Shown: positions 11,603 through 22,774, numbered from the stretch's first letter. The stretch: DNA of 64,000 nucleotides from Juglans regia (GCF_001411555.2 NC_049903.1:17465234-17529233); one strand, 5' to 3'. Notes: generated by a model not told the origin, from the letters alone. A program made the numbers and translations.

Positions 11603-11891
11603 CGGTTCAAGTTCTTGGACTGCAAGAGGGGAAGACAAAGCCAGTACGGATTTCTGGAAAAGCTAATAGTTTTGGTAGAAGGTTTTACAATTGTCCAAAC
11701 TATAAGATCAATAAGCAATGTGGCTTTTTCGAATGGATTGATCTTCAAGAAGGAACGAGATGGTACTTCATGAACGTGTAGTGATCGAGCAAGCCAAATT
11801 TAAAGCAATGGAGAAGAAGTACAAAGAAACCTTGAAATTGTTGTTGTTGTTGTCATGGTTTATTTTTGTTGTAATGAACACGTGGTGGTAA
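11603..11891 (+). pseudogene. GRF zinc-finger / coiled-coil / membrane protein, frameshifted
   Basis: The frame reads KANSFGRRFYNCPNYK then INKQCGFFEWIDLQEG, the core of the GRF-type zinc finger with its GRRFYNC and CGFFEW signatures. After a frameshift near 11777, translation continues with EQAKFKAMEKKYKE, a short coiled coil. LLLLLSWFIFVV follows, a likely membrane helix, and then a stop. Plant GRF proteins often have this finger, coil and C-terminal helix order. The first Cys pair of the finger is not visible, so the copy is probably dead. These genes are often carried by transposons. Confidence 0.65.
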
Positions 11892-12589
11892 ATGTAATGG
11901 ACATGTGGTGAATGTTGTGGGAATGTAATGGACATGTGATGAATGTTGTAATCTTTTGTTGTGAATGTTGAATGTTGCTCTTTTCTTCCAGCTGAATGAA
12001 CATGTTTTGTAAATATTTTTGGACATGTTATGAAAATGTTAGCTATAGATGTTTCAAACACAATCCGGACAGCATAGTTTCAAACCATAAAAAATACCAA
12101 CCTTCCAAATAATCACATAAAAAGATAGCTTCAAAACATTCGAAATTACATAGAATAATAAAAGCTCTTGATCATTTCAGTACATTCCGCTTTACATAAA
12201 GCATCCACTCTCAGTTACATCCACTCTTCAATGACTATGAAAGAATATGAAATAAAAGCAGCAAAGCTTCACTCCACTCTTCAAAGCTTCAATCCACTCT
12301 TCAAAGCTTACAATATACTGTGTTCTTCCCTGTCATATCAAAATAAAGAGGGGTTAAATTAACTTTGTGATAAAAAAAGATTAAGTTAACAATCCATAAC
12401 ATAACAAAAGATAGTAAAAAATTTCATACTACACTTAAGCAACTTCACTAAGAATCCAAATTTTGCGATATGTTGTCAGTCGTTGGCCAAAGATCCCTAC
12501 AAAAACCACAACAAAACACAAAAAATATTAACTTCTTCGATTAAAGACCAAAAAATAAAACGCAAGTATTTAAATTTCTATTTTACCTC
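11892..12589. other. No recognised gene
   Basis: The DNA is AT-rich, with short local repeats of gtaatggacatgtg at about 11896-11940 and of cttcaaagcttc near 12260-12310. No gene is supported. Confidence 0.4.
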
Positions 12590-13150
12590 ACTAAAGGAAA
12601 ATTGTTCCTAGCATGTCCCTCATTCTTGCAAATGCTACAACGTCTTTTCTTTGTTATTTGAGTTTCTTTTGGATTTTTTGCTCTCAATAAGTTTGGTTGT
12701 CCTTTTGTTGGCACCCGTAGAGGATCCTAGACCATTTTGAAAAGTTCAATACAACTTGATTTCTTAACATCTGAGAATCATTAGTTGACTCTCCTCTACA
12801 TGGAAAATTTGTTTCCTGAGTGTCTACATGATCTTCCATCAGAAGTAACTCTTTGATGACCTGCTCTAATGCAAGAGAGAGGTGGTTCAATTTTTCTGTT
12901 GATTGCGACCCAAGTTATATAATGTCATAAAATTGCATCATCAACTTGCTTTTTCTCAAAAGAGTATCATGTTGTGTCAGGACTTGCCCTTTAGAATGTG
13001 GTATGTCGAGAATAGGTTGACTCTTAGCATTAACAGTTCATCTTTCTAGAACATACTATGTGACAGTCTATCTAATTTCGATTTATTGCCAAGGACACAT
13101 AGGATATGCCTACAAAGAATCCCCATAAACTCAAACTTGTGGCATGTTCT
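12590..13150 (-). pseudogene. FAR1/FHY3-type protein (MULE-derived), C-terminal part
   Basis: On the minus strand, 13150 down to 12590 reads in several frames as the C-terminal region of FAR1-related sequences. There is a SWIM-like stretch (MCPWQ context), then ERWTVNAKSQPILDI and KLMMQFYDI. A final zinc-knuckle-like CSICKNEGHARN lies at about 12600-12650, after a ...KGQPNLLRAK stretch. FAR1 proteins derive from Mutator-like transposases and act as DNA-binding regulators. Frameshifts and stops show decay. It could equally be a MULE transposase remnant. Confidence 0.6.
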
Positions 13151-13189
13151 TCACTACTCTCCAAGGTCACATAATAAAGAGCAAAATAT

Positions 13190-13758
13190 GTGTTTCTTTG
13201 CCATGATGTGCTACTCCATATGTCTTGCTTTCACCCTCTTTGGGAAATTTTGTTGATTTGGCAAAATATGGGATTTTGGCGTGCATTGGAAAATATACAT
13301 TTTCGGGAAAAATGTTGTTTTGAGAATAATGCATACTTCATCATATGCATGCATGTTGGTTGCATTAATGAATTTTTATTCTCTTGAGTTGTTTGGATTA
13401 TACTTACCTGCGGTACCGTTTTATGGTAACGCAGATTTTATTGCAGATGAAGCTGAGGGTGAGCCTGAGGATTTGGCTCCGCCTGATGAGTGATTTGGAT
13501 CACTTGTATCTGTATTTGGCCTTGTATTATATTTTATTTTGGGATAATTGTATTACTCTTTTTAAACATTTTACTTATGTAAATTTGTATAAAAAAATTC
13601 TGGTACTTAGTTGACTTACTTAAGTTATCCGCTACGTTGTTTATTATACACTGTTATATGTATACACACTTGGCACTATCGTTGGGATGCGTGACCGTGT
13701 TATCATCATCCTGGTATCTTGATTTTCGTGTTCCCGTACATGGGGGTCTGGGGCGCCA
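13190..13758 (+). repeat. 5' LTR fragment of the Tekay-type gypsy
   Basis: This stretch ends in ggggcgcca just before the PBS, as LTRs of this type do. It includes a conserved-looking block near 13405-13510 (acctgcggtaccg, gaagctgagggtgagcc). The left edge is a guess. It does not overlap in content with the 3' LTR copy, because only the 3' part of the LTR is left here and only the 5' part there. Confidence 0.6.
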
Positions 13759-13762
13759 TTGG

Positions 13763-13774
13763 TGGTATCAGAGC
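13763..13774 (+). other. Primer binding site (initiator Met tRNA)
   Basis: The sequence tggtatcagagc follows the LTR end by four bases. It is complementary to the 3' end of plant initiator tRNA-Met, the usual primer of these elements. Confidence 0.85.
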
Positions 13775-14011
13775 GGTTCGGCTCTGGGTAAACCCACATA
13801 TCCCTTAGGTGAGGTACCTGAAATGATTTGTTTTAAAAAGTTGTAAATTGAAATTATTTATTTTAAAGTATGATATATTATGGGTTTTTTTATTTTATGT
13901 TATATTATCTTATTTTATTTTACCTTATTTTATTTTTGGTGTTGCTTTTGGGTTGTGTTGGATTTTTTCCGGAGACTTAAGCGGGGTTAAAGATTTCTCT
14001 ATGACAGGAAG

Positions 14012-14490
14012 ATGGTGAGACCAAGAAGGCCAACTAATGAGCTCGATGATGAATTACCGAGAGGCGATGGGAATTGCGCCATGGCAAGGGCGTTAAATAG
14101 GATGACGGAGTTCCTACAATAGATTTTTCGGCCACAACAAGGAGATCAGTATAGGGCGATGCAGGCCGGGTGCACCTATGAGCGCTTCCTAGCGCATAGG
14201 ACCCCTGCCTTTACTGGTGAAGACGATCCACTATGGGCTAGAAGGTGGATTGAAGATCTTGAAAGGACATTTGAAGTCTGTGTTTGCACAGTGGCTTAAA
14301 GGGTGAGATTGTGTGGTGCTCCAAAGTTGCTTTAGGTTGTCCTTTGGATTTTGGTAGGAGGACCCTTGAGGCAGATTTGATTGTATTCAAGTTGCTTGGA
14401 TTTGACATAATTTTGGGTATGGATTGGTTGCATCGATATTCTGCAAACATAAATTGTAGGAGTCAGGTAATTGGCTTTTAACTTTCAGAT
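14012..14490 (+). pseudogene. gag N-terminus fused to protease end by deletion
   Basis: The gag start (ATG at 14012, VRPRRPTNELDDELPRGDG) and the capsid start (FLAHRTPAFTGEDDPLWARR) are readable, with a stop in between. At about 14290 the sequence jumps to the protease end, CPLDFGRRTLEADLIVFKL and GFDIILGMDWL. The capsid C-terminal half, zinc knuckle and protease active site are therefore deleted. Confidence 0.75.
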
Positions 14491-14508
14491 GGAGACTATT
14501 CGGAATTC

Positions 14509-15492
14509 GTGGGAAGCAAGTTGAAAGCAAGACCAGCAGTTATATCTGCCATTCAAGCAAAGAGAGATATAGCTTGTGGAGCAGATGCTTTTTTGGTTCA
14601 AGTGGTGTCTACGCCATCTGAGAAGAAGTCTTTAGTGGATATTCCAGTTGTGGAAGAATTCCCTGATGTGTTTGTGGATGAGTTGCCTGGGTTGCCTCCA
14701 GTTCACGAGATGGAATTTGTTATCTATTTGGAACCTGGAGCAGCTCCTATGCATAAGGCTCCCAAACGTATGGCACCTGAGTTAAAAGAGTTGAAAACTC
14801 AATTGCAGGAATTGGTTGATATGGGATTTATTCAGCCTAGTACTTCGCCATGGGGAGCGCCTGTTTTATTTGTCAAGAAGAAGGACGGTATTCTCAGAAT
14901 GTGTATAGACTATCGAGAACTTAACAAGGTGACTATTAAGAACAAGTACCCTCTTCCTAGGATTGATGATTTGTTTGACCAGTTTCAAGGAGTAGCTGTC
15001 TTTTCGAAGATTGACTTGAGATCAGGGTACTACCAGTTGAGGATAAGGGATAAGGATGTGCCCAAGACTGCTTTCAGGACGAGGTATGGGCATTATGAAT
15101 TTAAAGTGATGTCTTTTGGGTTAGCTAATGCCCCTGCCGCCTTTATGGATTTGATGAATCGGGTGTTTCGACCTTTTCTGGATTCATTTGTGGTGGTGTT
15201 CCTTGACGACATTCTGATTTATTCTCGAGATTTTGAAGAGCATGATTGTCACCTTCGTCTGGCACTTGGGAAGTTAAGAGAGCATCAGTTGTATGCTAAG
15301 CTAAGTAAATGTAAATTTTGGTTGGAAGAAGTTAAGTTTCTTGGACATGTGATTTCCCAAGAGGGAGTGGTCGTAGATCCTAGTAAGGTGGAAGCTGTTT
15401 TGTCATGGCCTCATCCTTCAACTGTACATGAGATACGGAGTTTCTTGGGACTTGCCGGTTATTATCGAAGATTTTTGGAAGGATTTCCTTGA
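14509..15492 (+). pseudogene. Gypsy reverse transcriptase (327 codons open)
   Basis: The RT begins after the [10 protein letters not shown] linker. Motifs run in order: [48 protein letters not shown] (first Asp), [15 protein letters not shown] and [12 protein letters not shown], the catalytic FLDD box. Then come [14 protein letters not shown] and [13 protein letters not shown] of the thumb. A TGA closes the frame at 15492. This is the longest intact pol piece and shows the element is not very old. Confidence 0.9.
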
Positions 15493-15986
15493 CTATCCAG
15501 ACCTCTCATTGCTTTGACTAGGAAGAATACTGAGTTTGTATGGTCAAACATATGCGAGAGAAGTTTCCTAGAATTGAAGAGGAGATTGACAATAGCACCT
15601 GTTTTGGCACTCCCAGAGCCACATAAACCATTTGTGATTTTTAGTGATGCATCGAAGTTCGGGTTAGGATGCGTTCTTATGCAAGAAGGACGAGTTGTTG
15701 CTTATGCATCTCGCCAGTTGAAAATCCATGAGAGGAATTATCTCACACATGATTTGGAACTGGCGGTTATAGTTTTTGCTCTTAAGATTTGGCAGTAATA
15801 TCTGTATGGTGAAGTCTGTGAAGTTTACACTGACCATAAGAGCTTGAAGCATCTGTTTACTCAGAAGAATCTCAATATGAGGCAGAGGCGGTGGTTAGAG
15901 TTGATTAGCGACTACCAATGTGAGATCAAGTATCATCCAGGAAAGGCAAATCTAGTCGCTGATGCTTTGAGTAGGAAGTCTCAATA
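15493..15986 (+). pseudogene. Gypsy RNase H
   Basis: The frame shows [20 protein letters not shown] (first Asp), [10 protein letters not shown] and [18 protein letters not shown] (Glu). Then, past a TAA at about 15796, come [12 protein letters not shown] and [15 protein letters not shown], the last block of the domain. Apart from the stop it is complete. Confidence 0.88.
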
Positions 15987-15987
15987 G

Positions 15988-16985
15988 GTGGACGAAGTAG
16001 AGTCATCAGATTTGGACTCTCTTGTTTGTGGGATGAGAAGACTTCTTATTGAGAGTTTGCAGCAAGAAGAATTGTTATCTTCGGTTTTGGATCTCCGAGT
16101 AGTCGATTTTGAAGAATTGAAGACTCTCCAGAGAAGGGATCCAAAGTTGTTAGCCATCAGGAAAAGAGTCAGGAAGTCTAAAGGACCCTTGCATTATAGT
16201 TTGGATAAGGATGGTATTCTTCAGTTTTGGGACCGTAGAGTGATTCCCCGAGATTCAGAATTTAAAGAGTGAATTTTGGCAGAAGCTCATGCGGCTCCTT
16301 TTTCAGTTCATCCAGGAAGCACAAAGATGTACCGAGATTTAAAGAGAAAATTCTGGTGGGAAAGGATGAAGATGGATATCGCCTTGTTTATTGAGAAATG
16401 TGACATGTGCCGTCAAGTTGAGGCTGAGCATCAAAGACCTGCTGGTAAACTTCAACCTCTCCCTATTCCTAAGTGGAAGTGGGATGATATTTCTATAGAT
16501 TTTGTTGTGGGTTTGCCGAGGACCCCTAGTGGAAAGAACTCAGTTTGGGTGATTGTTGATCGGCTGACCAAGAGTGTCCATTTCTTGCCTATCAATAATA
16601 CCGACTCTTTGGGTAAGCTAACTCGGTTGTATGTCAAAGAGATAGTGCGTTTGCACGGAGTACCCAAGAGATTTGTGTCGGATCGAGACCCTCGGTTCAC
16701 ATCCCATTTTTGGAAAAGTTTGCAGGCAGCTTTAGGCACTAAGTTGAAGTTTAGTATTGCATATCACCCTCAAACAGACGGTCAATCGGAACGCACTATT
16801 CAGACTCTTGAGGATATGTTGCGGGCTTGTGTCACGGAATCTCAAGGGAGTTGGGAGAATCATCTACCGTTAATTGAGTTTGCTTATAATAACAGTTTTC
16901 ATTCCTCCATTCAGATGGCCCCGTATTAAGTTTTGTATGGGAGGAAGTGTAGATCACCTTTGGGTTGAGATGAAGTTGGCGAGAG
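15988..16985 (+). pseudogene. Gypsy integrase, zinc finger and catalytic core
   Basis: The frame 15988-16272 is the linker. After a TGA, 16276-16929 holds the HHCC zinc-binding region ([26 protein letters not shown]). The core follows, with [10 protein letters not shown] (Asp), [14 protein letters not shown] (Asp) and [19 protein letters not shown] (Glu). A TAA interrupts MAPY-VLYGR near 16927. The D, D and E catalytic residues are all present. Confidence 0.9.
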
Positions 16986-17538
16986 TAAATTGATTGGGCC
17001 TGAAATAATTCAAGAAATGAAAGAGCAAGTTTGGTTTATAAGGACTAAAATGGCGGAAGCTCAAAGTCGCCAGAAGAGTTATCCAGATACAAGGAGAAGA
17101 GACTTATCCTTTGAGGTAGGTGATTGAGTTTATCTCAAAGTCTCTCCTATGAAAGGTGTTAAGCGCTATGGTAAGAGGGGAAAGTTTAGTCCGAGGTATG
17201 TTGGCCCTTTTCAGATTGTGGAGAAGGTTGGGCATGTTGCTTATAGAGTTGCATTGTCAGACCATTTTGGGGAAGTTCATGATGTGTTCCATGTGTCGTC
17301 ATTGAAGAAGAGTTTTGGACAACAAGAGCCACGTTTTGTTGACCCTGAACGCATTCAACTTCAGCCTAACCTTACTTATGAAGTTGCCCCGACACAGATT
17401 GTGGATTGGAAAGAGCAAAGGTTAAGGTCCAAGACAATACCTTTGGTGAAAGTGTCATGGGGCGATCCATTGGCTCAAGATTTCTCTTGGAAGAGAGAAG
17501 CCAATATGAGGGAGCAATATCCGTATTTGTTTGATTGA
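16986..17538 (+). pseudogene. Integrase C-terminus with chromodomain
   Basis: The frame 17149-17538 shows KRGKFSPRYVGPFQIVEKVG, the GPY/F module, and HDVFHVSSLKK. The chromodomain end follows, with VKVSWGDPLAQDFSWKREAN and MREQYPYLF. A stop lies upstream at about 17125 (GD-VYLKV). Chromodomains of this group guide integration to heterochromatin. Confidence 0.88.
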
Positions 17539-17637
17539 CCTTGATGGTATGTTTATTAAGTTTCCACTTAGTCGAGTCTTATTCCTGTCTTGGTTTTTTG
17601 ATGTTTGACCTTGCCAATTTTGAGGACGAAATTTTAT

Positions 17638-17652
17638 TTAAGGGAGGGAGGA
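17638..17652 (+). other. Polypurine tract of the gypsy element
   Basis: The purine-rich aagggagggagga lies after the gaggacgaaatttt phrase typical of chromoviruses and directly before the 3' LTR TG. It primes plus-strand DNA synthesis. Confidence 0.85.
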
Positions 17653-18990
17653 TGTAACACCTCGTATTTTAGTGTATTTTTAATTGAATGATTATTTTTA
17701 TTAAATTAAATATTGGTTCTCTTGTTTTAAATTTATCGAATTTTTAGTGGGTTTATTTTTATGATTTTTAATTTTTAAAAATTTGATTTGATATGTTTCC
17801 TTAATATTAATTATTGTTATGCATTTAAATTGCTCTTCATTTTAAATTAATTTATTGTTGGATTTAATTATTGCATTTTCATTGAATCACTACGTTTAAA
17901 TTATTTTATTTAACTTGTTGTTTTGAAATCTTTTTCGTCGTATCATTTTTATGACCCAAGACGTGAGGATTAGACCTCATTTATTTCCTCCTATTTTTAT
18001 TTTCTTCTTCTTTCTTTTCCCCCATTTCTTTTTCTCCCTTGCTTCTCTCTCGCGTGCGACGTTTCTCCCCTCTCCCCCATGCGTTTTCTTCTTCTCCACC
18101 TAGTCGACCGCCGTGCGCTGCTGTGACCGACATTGTCCCTCTCCTTCCCTTCCCCATCTGCTGGCGACCACCCCCTTCAATCCTAGCCCCTCTCGCGCCA
18201 CAGTGAGCCCCATGCTTGGCTTGAAGCCGCAGCCTCCAATTGCTCCAACGTCACCGTCATGCCACTTCCGGCCACCATCTCTTCACCACATCTTCGTTGA
18301 CCTTCTAGCAACCTAATACACCCATCCTATGCCCCGATCTGCCACCGATGAAGCACATTCATCAACATCTTCGTTTTGGATATTTTACCCTTCAACCGCC
18401 CTTTACGCCGCCACCCATGTCCAACCACCACCACCATTAGCTTCACCGACATCCCTAAACCCTTTCCTATCAATCTCGGGTCTTCTTTTTTCCCCGTTCG
18501 AAATCTTGCATTTTGAGACCCACAGCCACAGTGTATTTTGCACTATACCGTTGTTGTGCCGCCACTTCTTGTAGCTTCGTGATCCTTTAGAAATTATTAT
18601 ATAGCGCTGTAAGTATTTTCTCAAATAACTTTCATGATTTAAATGTATTTTTGCACTAACTCATTTTACTGTGAACTAGTTGGTTATGTCAGACTGAGTC
18701 CAAGGAGTAAGGGGGTCGGATGGATTGGAGGATGGAGTTGTTTGTGTGTTTTGGATTGTGTTGTGAATTGTTGGATGTTAGATTTTGAGACGTTTCATGT
18801 ACATTGCATATTTGCGCGCATGATCATGTTTGTAAATGAAACTGAGTTTTCGTGTAATTGCATTCATGTTCATGTGTTTATATGAAACTGGATTTTCATA
18901 TGATAAATGATTTTTGGGTGAGTGTGTATCACGACCCCAAGCCGAGATGGGGCATTATTTTTTGTTTGAGGAACTGTTTGCTTTATCTTT
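17653..18990 (+). repeat. 3' LTR of the Tekay-type gypsy, 5' portion
   Basis: It starts tgtaacacctcgtatttta and matches the LTR at 61675 closely up to the gactgagtcc-aaggagtaa block (18691 here, 62743 there). Beyond that the two diverge. The right edge is not clear, near the sequence cacgaccccaagccg at 18930. The CT-rich 18000-18450 portion has short open frames that are LTR sequence, not genes. Confidence 0.75.
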
Positions 18991-20072
18991 CAGTTAATTT
19001 TTTTTAACACTTTGCTTCTATTATTTTTATTATAATCCATATATCCTTCGGCTTAAGTGCGTAAGGTTGCAGTCGGTTTGCAAAGTTTCAAACCGTGCAA
19101 TGAAATAGGCTTAACATACCTATGTAAACTTTCAGCAACAAACCTTTCGAATAGCAAACCATTTTGATTCAATACAATATTTATATGTAAAGTTTGTCCA
19201 CATGCTTCAAAACAAATTGCCAAGCGGTGCATTAATGGTTCAAATCGGAGAAACATTGCGAAGAACAAGCAAAGAACACACAAAACAGTCAGATTTGTAA
19301 ACTCACGAACAAAACGCAAAATTCCAAATAAATAAATATATGAGAATATAACGAATTTGATAAAATGCAAGAACAACAATAATGGCATCTACTTGAGAAA
19401 GAAACACCTTCAAACACATCAAGACCCGTGGAAAGCAAGACATTTCTCTCAATTCAAACATCTCTCTTTCTATCTTGGTGACTTTCTTCGAATAGGAATG
19501 AAGGGAGTGTCTGCTGAAAATTTTTTCGTTCCCAACGGTGAAGTGTACGGTCCGAAATCCAAGTTCTTTCCAGGGTACGTAACTTTCACGGCAGGTCAGT
19601 TTGGCTAATTTTATATGCATTGTGCCGATCGGTTTTAAACTTTCAACAACAAATTACCTTTCGAACCAGCAAAACAAATGGCCAAAGAGGTGCAATGGTG
19701 CAAATCGGAGAGACAAACACGAAGCAGCGCTTCTATGACCATTCAAACTAGTAAGCAGTTTTGATCCAATATAAATATTTATTTGCAAAGTTTGTCCACT
19801 ATAACAACATATAAACACCATTTCCGTCCCTTTCTCATACCCGGCTGACGGTTTTTATTTTCTCTTCCGTGCACTCTTTGCCTTTCTCGCACTCAATTGC
19901 ACACCAGTACACCATAAAAGTACAAGTAAGTGCTGTTTTTCATTGGTTTCATTTATTTTTGGACTCTACAAAAATCATTTTAGCGTTTTAATGACATTTT
20001 CTCTCACCAATTTCTTTTTTGGGCTTTCTTTCTACTCGCTAAAGAGTAAGTTTTATTTCAATTGCTAATGTC
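18991..20072. repeat. Unassigned DNA with an imperfect internal duplication
   Basis: The blocks at 19068-19265 and 19612-19800 share phrases in a partly rearranged order: caaatcggaga, aaactttcarcaacaaa, acctttcgaa and gcaaagtttgtcca. No gene is recognised. The origin may be a diverged element. Confidence 0.45.
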
Positions 20073-20190
20073 ACTACAACACAATTGCTTTTTAGTGACA
20101 GTTGGGAAATTGTGACAGTCCCTAGACCGTCACTAAAAGGCATTTTCTGTGACAGTTTTTGGAAACCATCACTAAAGATAGAATGAGATT
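20073..20190 (+). repeat. CACTA-type terminal and subterminal sequence
   Basis: Starts CACTACAACACAA. It holds alternating ttttagtgacag and rc-type cgtcactaaaag phrases that can fold on themselves. The three bases before it (tgt) would be the TSD. No matching end with TTGTAGTG plus tgt was found in the window. Confidence 0.6.
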
Positions 20191-20194
20191 TTTT

Positions 20195-20375
20195 TACATT
20201 CGAACGTATGGGAAATATGCGTTCGAACGTCACATATACGTTCGAACGTTATGTCTGTTTACGTTGGAACGTAAAATGTTTTGGCGCAACCGTTCGAATG
20301 TTATTAATTTTACGTTCGAACGTAAAATGTTTGCACCAATGTTCGAACGTTAAGTAATAACATTCGAACGTTCAT
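20195..20375. repeat. Palindrome block A (ACGTTCGAACGT and variants)
   Basis: About eight copies of a 12-bp palindrome, ACGTTCGAACGT, or one- to two-base variants (for example gcgttcgaacgt, acgttggaacgt, atgttcgaacgt). They are spaced about 15-30 bp apart directly downstream of the CACTA end. Their position suggests subterminal transposase-binding repeats. Confidence 0.8.
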
Positions 20376-20676
20376 TGTAAATTTAAATTAAATGACTTTA
20401 ATTTAAAAATTATGTGATTTTTATTGTACATAATTTGTGAACAAGTCTAAAAAATTGAATTGTATATATTTATATATACACACTTTGTAATATATAAATA
20501 TATATTATTGATTTATATATATTTGAAATGCAGTGATTTAGTATTAAAGTTAGAAATTATAACATCAAAGAAGATTAAAAATTGAAATTAAAAAACGATA
20601 AAAATATTCAATAATATTTTTCGTTACAAATATTAAAAATAAAATACAAAATTTGATAGAATGTAGTAAACAACAG

Positions 20677-21861
20677 TCAGATGATAACGTTATCCGCAAA
20701 AGTCGAACTCCGTACTTCCTCAGTCAAGGTATCAACCTTGTCGTTGAGGATAGTTACACGATGGGTGAGTTCGGCAACAGACGCCGATATAGCCTCGAGC
20801 GATCGATCGATCTTATGATCAATATGCGCAGTCAGCTGTGAGATGACCGCATCAACCCAAGCAGGCCGCACATCTCCTGCAGATGTACTCGGCGTATGCT
20901 GACTACTACTCCCGACATGATCTGGCTCAGGCTGCGTCGGAGGAACTAGATCCTCTACAGGGGGTGGCTGACGTCCCCTCGCCTGTCCAATGCTACGTCG
21001 ATGCGTGGTCATGTCGAGGGGGCTCATCTGATCTTTGACCCGCTCCTCTGGCTGGGTCGGCACTCCCCGTGCAAGTAATAGTCGGCTGATGAGGACACCA
21101 TATGGGAGATTATCCGTGGAGACGATGCTCGCCTCGTAACGGATCCTCTCAAAAATGTGCAGTGGCAAATCTATAGGATCTCCACGTGCCACTCGTATCA
21201 AAAATTGTGCCCGAAGCCGACTAAATGTGGTTTTATGAGCCACAGGATCGACATTTGTTGCAACAATAAGGTGCAACATGCGGAAGAAATGCAGCAGATG
21301 GTTCTGGTTGAAGGCGTTCTTCCGCTCGATCTGCATGCGATCCCTCCCGGTGAGGATGTAGAAATCCTCGTCTCGGTCATCATCCCGAGCGTCGACGCCA
21401 GTATCCTCAGCCTCTGACTGGCCTGCATCTCTGGCTGATGCTGGCTCACATCCCCGGCCAGTAGATGATGTAGAAGTGCCTACATCCTCACGGGGTGTTG
21501 AGTGTGTAAATGTCTCAACTCCTCGATGAATCCCGAGGTGCTCGCCGATGACATCTGCCGATACCTCAATGGAAACACCGCGTACAGTCACGGTGTGAGA
21601 GGATGCATCCGGAGGCATGTCACACATCCCCATATAGAATTCTTGAACCATTGAGGGGTATACCTTCCCCCTCAATGTGCAGATATTTCCCCAGCCTCTA
21701 CTGAGGAAAACATCTCTTAGGTTCGTCTGCTGCCAACAGAGTTCGTCGAACTCATTAATTAAGACCTCTCTCTCTACCATAACAGTACGAGCTCCGATAC
21801 GGGCAGTGTCCGACGTGGCTCCTTCCCTCCCTCGTTTTCGTGTATGCAGTGGAAGAGCCAT
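20677..21861 (-). CDS. Putative plant transposon protein (Transposase_32-like), 394 aa
   Basis: An unbroken frame from ATG (21861) to stop. The N-terminal basic stretch HTRKRGREGATSD is followed by FDELCWQQTNLRDVFLSRGW. The central domain is VQEFYMGMCDMPPDASSHTV, VRGVSIEVSADVIGEHLGI and NHLLHFFRMLHLIVATNVDP, then LPYGVLISRLLLARGV. It fits the 'putative plant transposon protein' domain known from plant mobile elements. The middle (130-170) is acidic and Ser/Asp-rich, and the C-terminus (340-385) is a Leu/Ile/Val heptad region (IDRSLEAISASVAELTHRV), likely a coiled coil. It differs from its neighbours in GC content and intactness. Function is unknown; by position a TNPA-like DNA-binding role is possible. 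Its leader (22670-22740) is GC-rich. Confidence 0.7.
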   Translation of the reverse strand: MALPLHTRKRGREGATSDTARIGARTVMVEREVLINEFDELCWQQTNLRDVFLSRGWGNICTLRGKVYPSMVQEFYMGMCDMPPDASSHTVTVRGVSIEVSADVIGEHLGIHRGVETFTHSTPREDVGTSTSSTGRGCEPASARDAGQSEAEDTGVDARDDDRDEDFYILTGRDRMQIERKNAFNQNHLLHFFRMLHLIVATNVDPVAHKTTFSRLRAQFLIRVARGDPIDLPLHIFERIRYEASIVSTDNLPYGVLISRLLLARGVPTQPEERVKDQMSPLDMTTHRRSIGQARGRQPPPVEDLVPPTQPEPDHVGSSSQHTPSTSAGDVRPAWVDAVISQLTAHIDHKIDRSLEAISASVAELTHRVTILNDKVDTLTEEVRSSTFADNVII

Positions 21862-21944
21862 ATCCTGAAAATAGAAAAGGAAAAAAAAATTATTTACAAT
21901 AATGCATTTTTTTGTATTAATTTTAAGATGCTCTGCGTTTTATC

Positions 21945-22385
21945 TTTAACGTTCGAACGTTAAAGATAAAAACGTTCGGACGTTAATTTATACGTTCGCA
22001 CGTAAAATAATGTAAATAAATTTACGTTCAAACGTAAAACAAATACGTTCGAATGTACAGATGTACGTTCGAACATAAGCAGTAAACAAATACGTTCGAA
22101 TTTAAGTTCGAACGTATTTGTTTTACGTGTGAACGTAAATATGAACGTCCGAACGTCGAAGCATGAATAATGTAGAAAATCACTACGTTCGGATGTTATA
22201 ATTAAACGTCCGACCGTATGTGATTTACGTGCGAAAGTAAATATTCACGTTCGAACGTATGTCGTTTAATAATATTCACGTCCGAATGTAAGACGATTAA
22301 CGTTCGAACGTGGAAGCCGTAACGGCTCTGTAATTTAAACGTCGTACGTTCGAATGTCTTGGTGAAACGTTCGAACGTTTCGACG
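21945..22385. repeat. Palindrome block B
   Basis: About 17 copies of ACGTTCGAACGT or variants just upstream (on the minus strand) of the 394-aa ORF start. Variants are mainly C-to-T or G-to-A changes at the central CpG or outer ACGT (acgttcggacgt, acgttcaaacgt, acgtccgaacgt, acgttcgaatgt). Confidence 0.8.
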
Positions 22386-22774
22386 CAGAATGGCTGAGTC
22401 GACTCAGCCATTATTGAAATCTCAAAATTTTCTCTACAAGGTTCTAAATGCCGAAATGTCACCATGTAAATGAAGTATACACTTCAAGAAACATTTCTAC
22501 GGTGACTATTCGGCCAATGACTGGCCGTGGTGGCCGGAAAATGAAGTTGAAAATCCGGTAATACTTATCCGGTTTTAAACAAAACTCAATCCAAATCTCA
22601 ATCTAAATCTCAATAAAATACATGTTATTTGTATAAAAGATGAATGCCTACCTTTTAGTGACGGTTGTGGCGGAGTTGACGGCGGCGGTGACGGAGGAGT
22701 GGCGGCAAAGAACGGAGAAGACGATGGATACGTAACCAAATGTCGTTTCGACGTTCAGTTTTGGCCTTATATAC
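22386..22774 (-). promoter_or_regulatory. Likely leader/promoter region of the 394-aa ORF
   Basis: This 390-bp stretch separates palindrome blocks B and C. Near 22655-22720 the minus strand is GC-rich, with a repeated cgccgcc-type leader (in the + reading, acggcggcggtgacgga). It also contains ttttagtgacgg, the same phrase as the CACTA subterminal sequence. A minus-strand promoter or 5' UTR here is inference. Confidence 0.35.

Larger units (their letters stand above)
13190..18990 (+). mobile_element. Ty3/gypsy retrotransposon, Tekay/Del-type chromovirus, partly deleted
   Basis: In order are an LTR 3' fragment, PBS, gag start, protease end, RT, RNase H, integrase, chromodomain, polypurine tract and 3' LTR. 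The wording of the RT and the C-terminal chromodomain fit the Tekay/Del clade. A deletion joins gag to protease, and at least six stops interrupt pol, so it is inactive. The outer ends are unclear: the 5' LTR is cut near 13190 and the 3' LTR fades near 18990. Confidence 0.85.

Noticed and set aside
18113..18624. Pro/Ser-rich frames near 18.1-18.6 kb
   Set aside because: They lie in the 3' LTR of the Tekay-type gypsy and align to the LTR at 61675.
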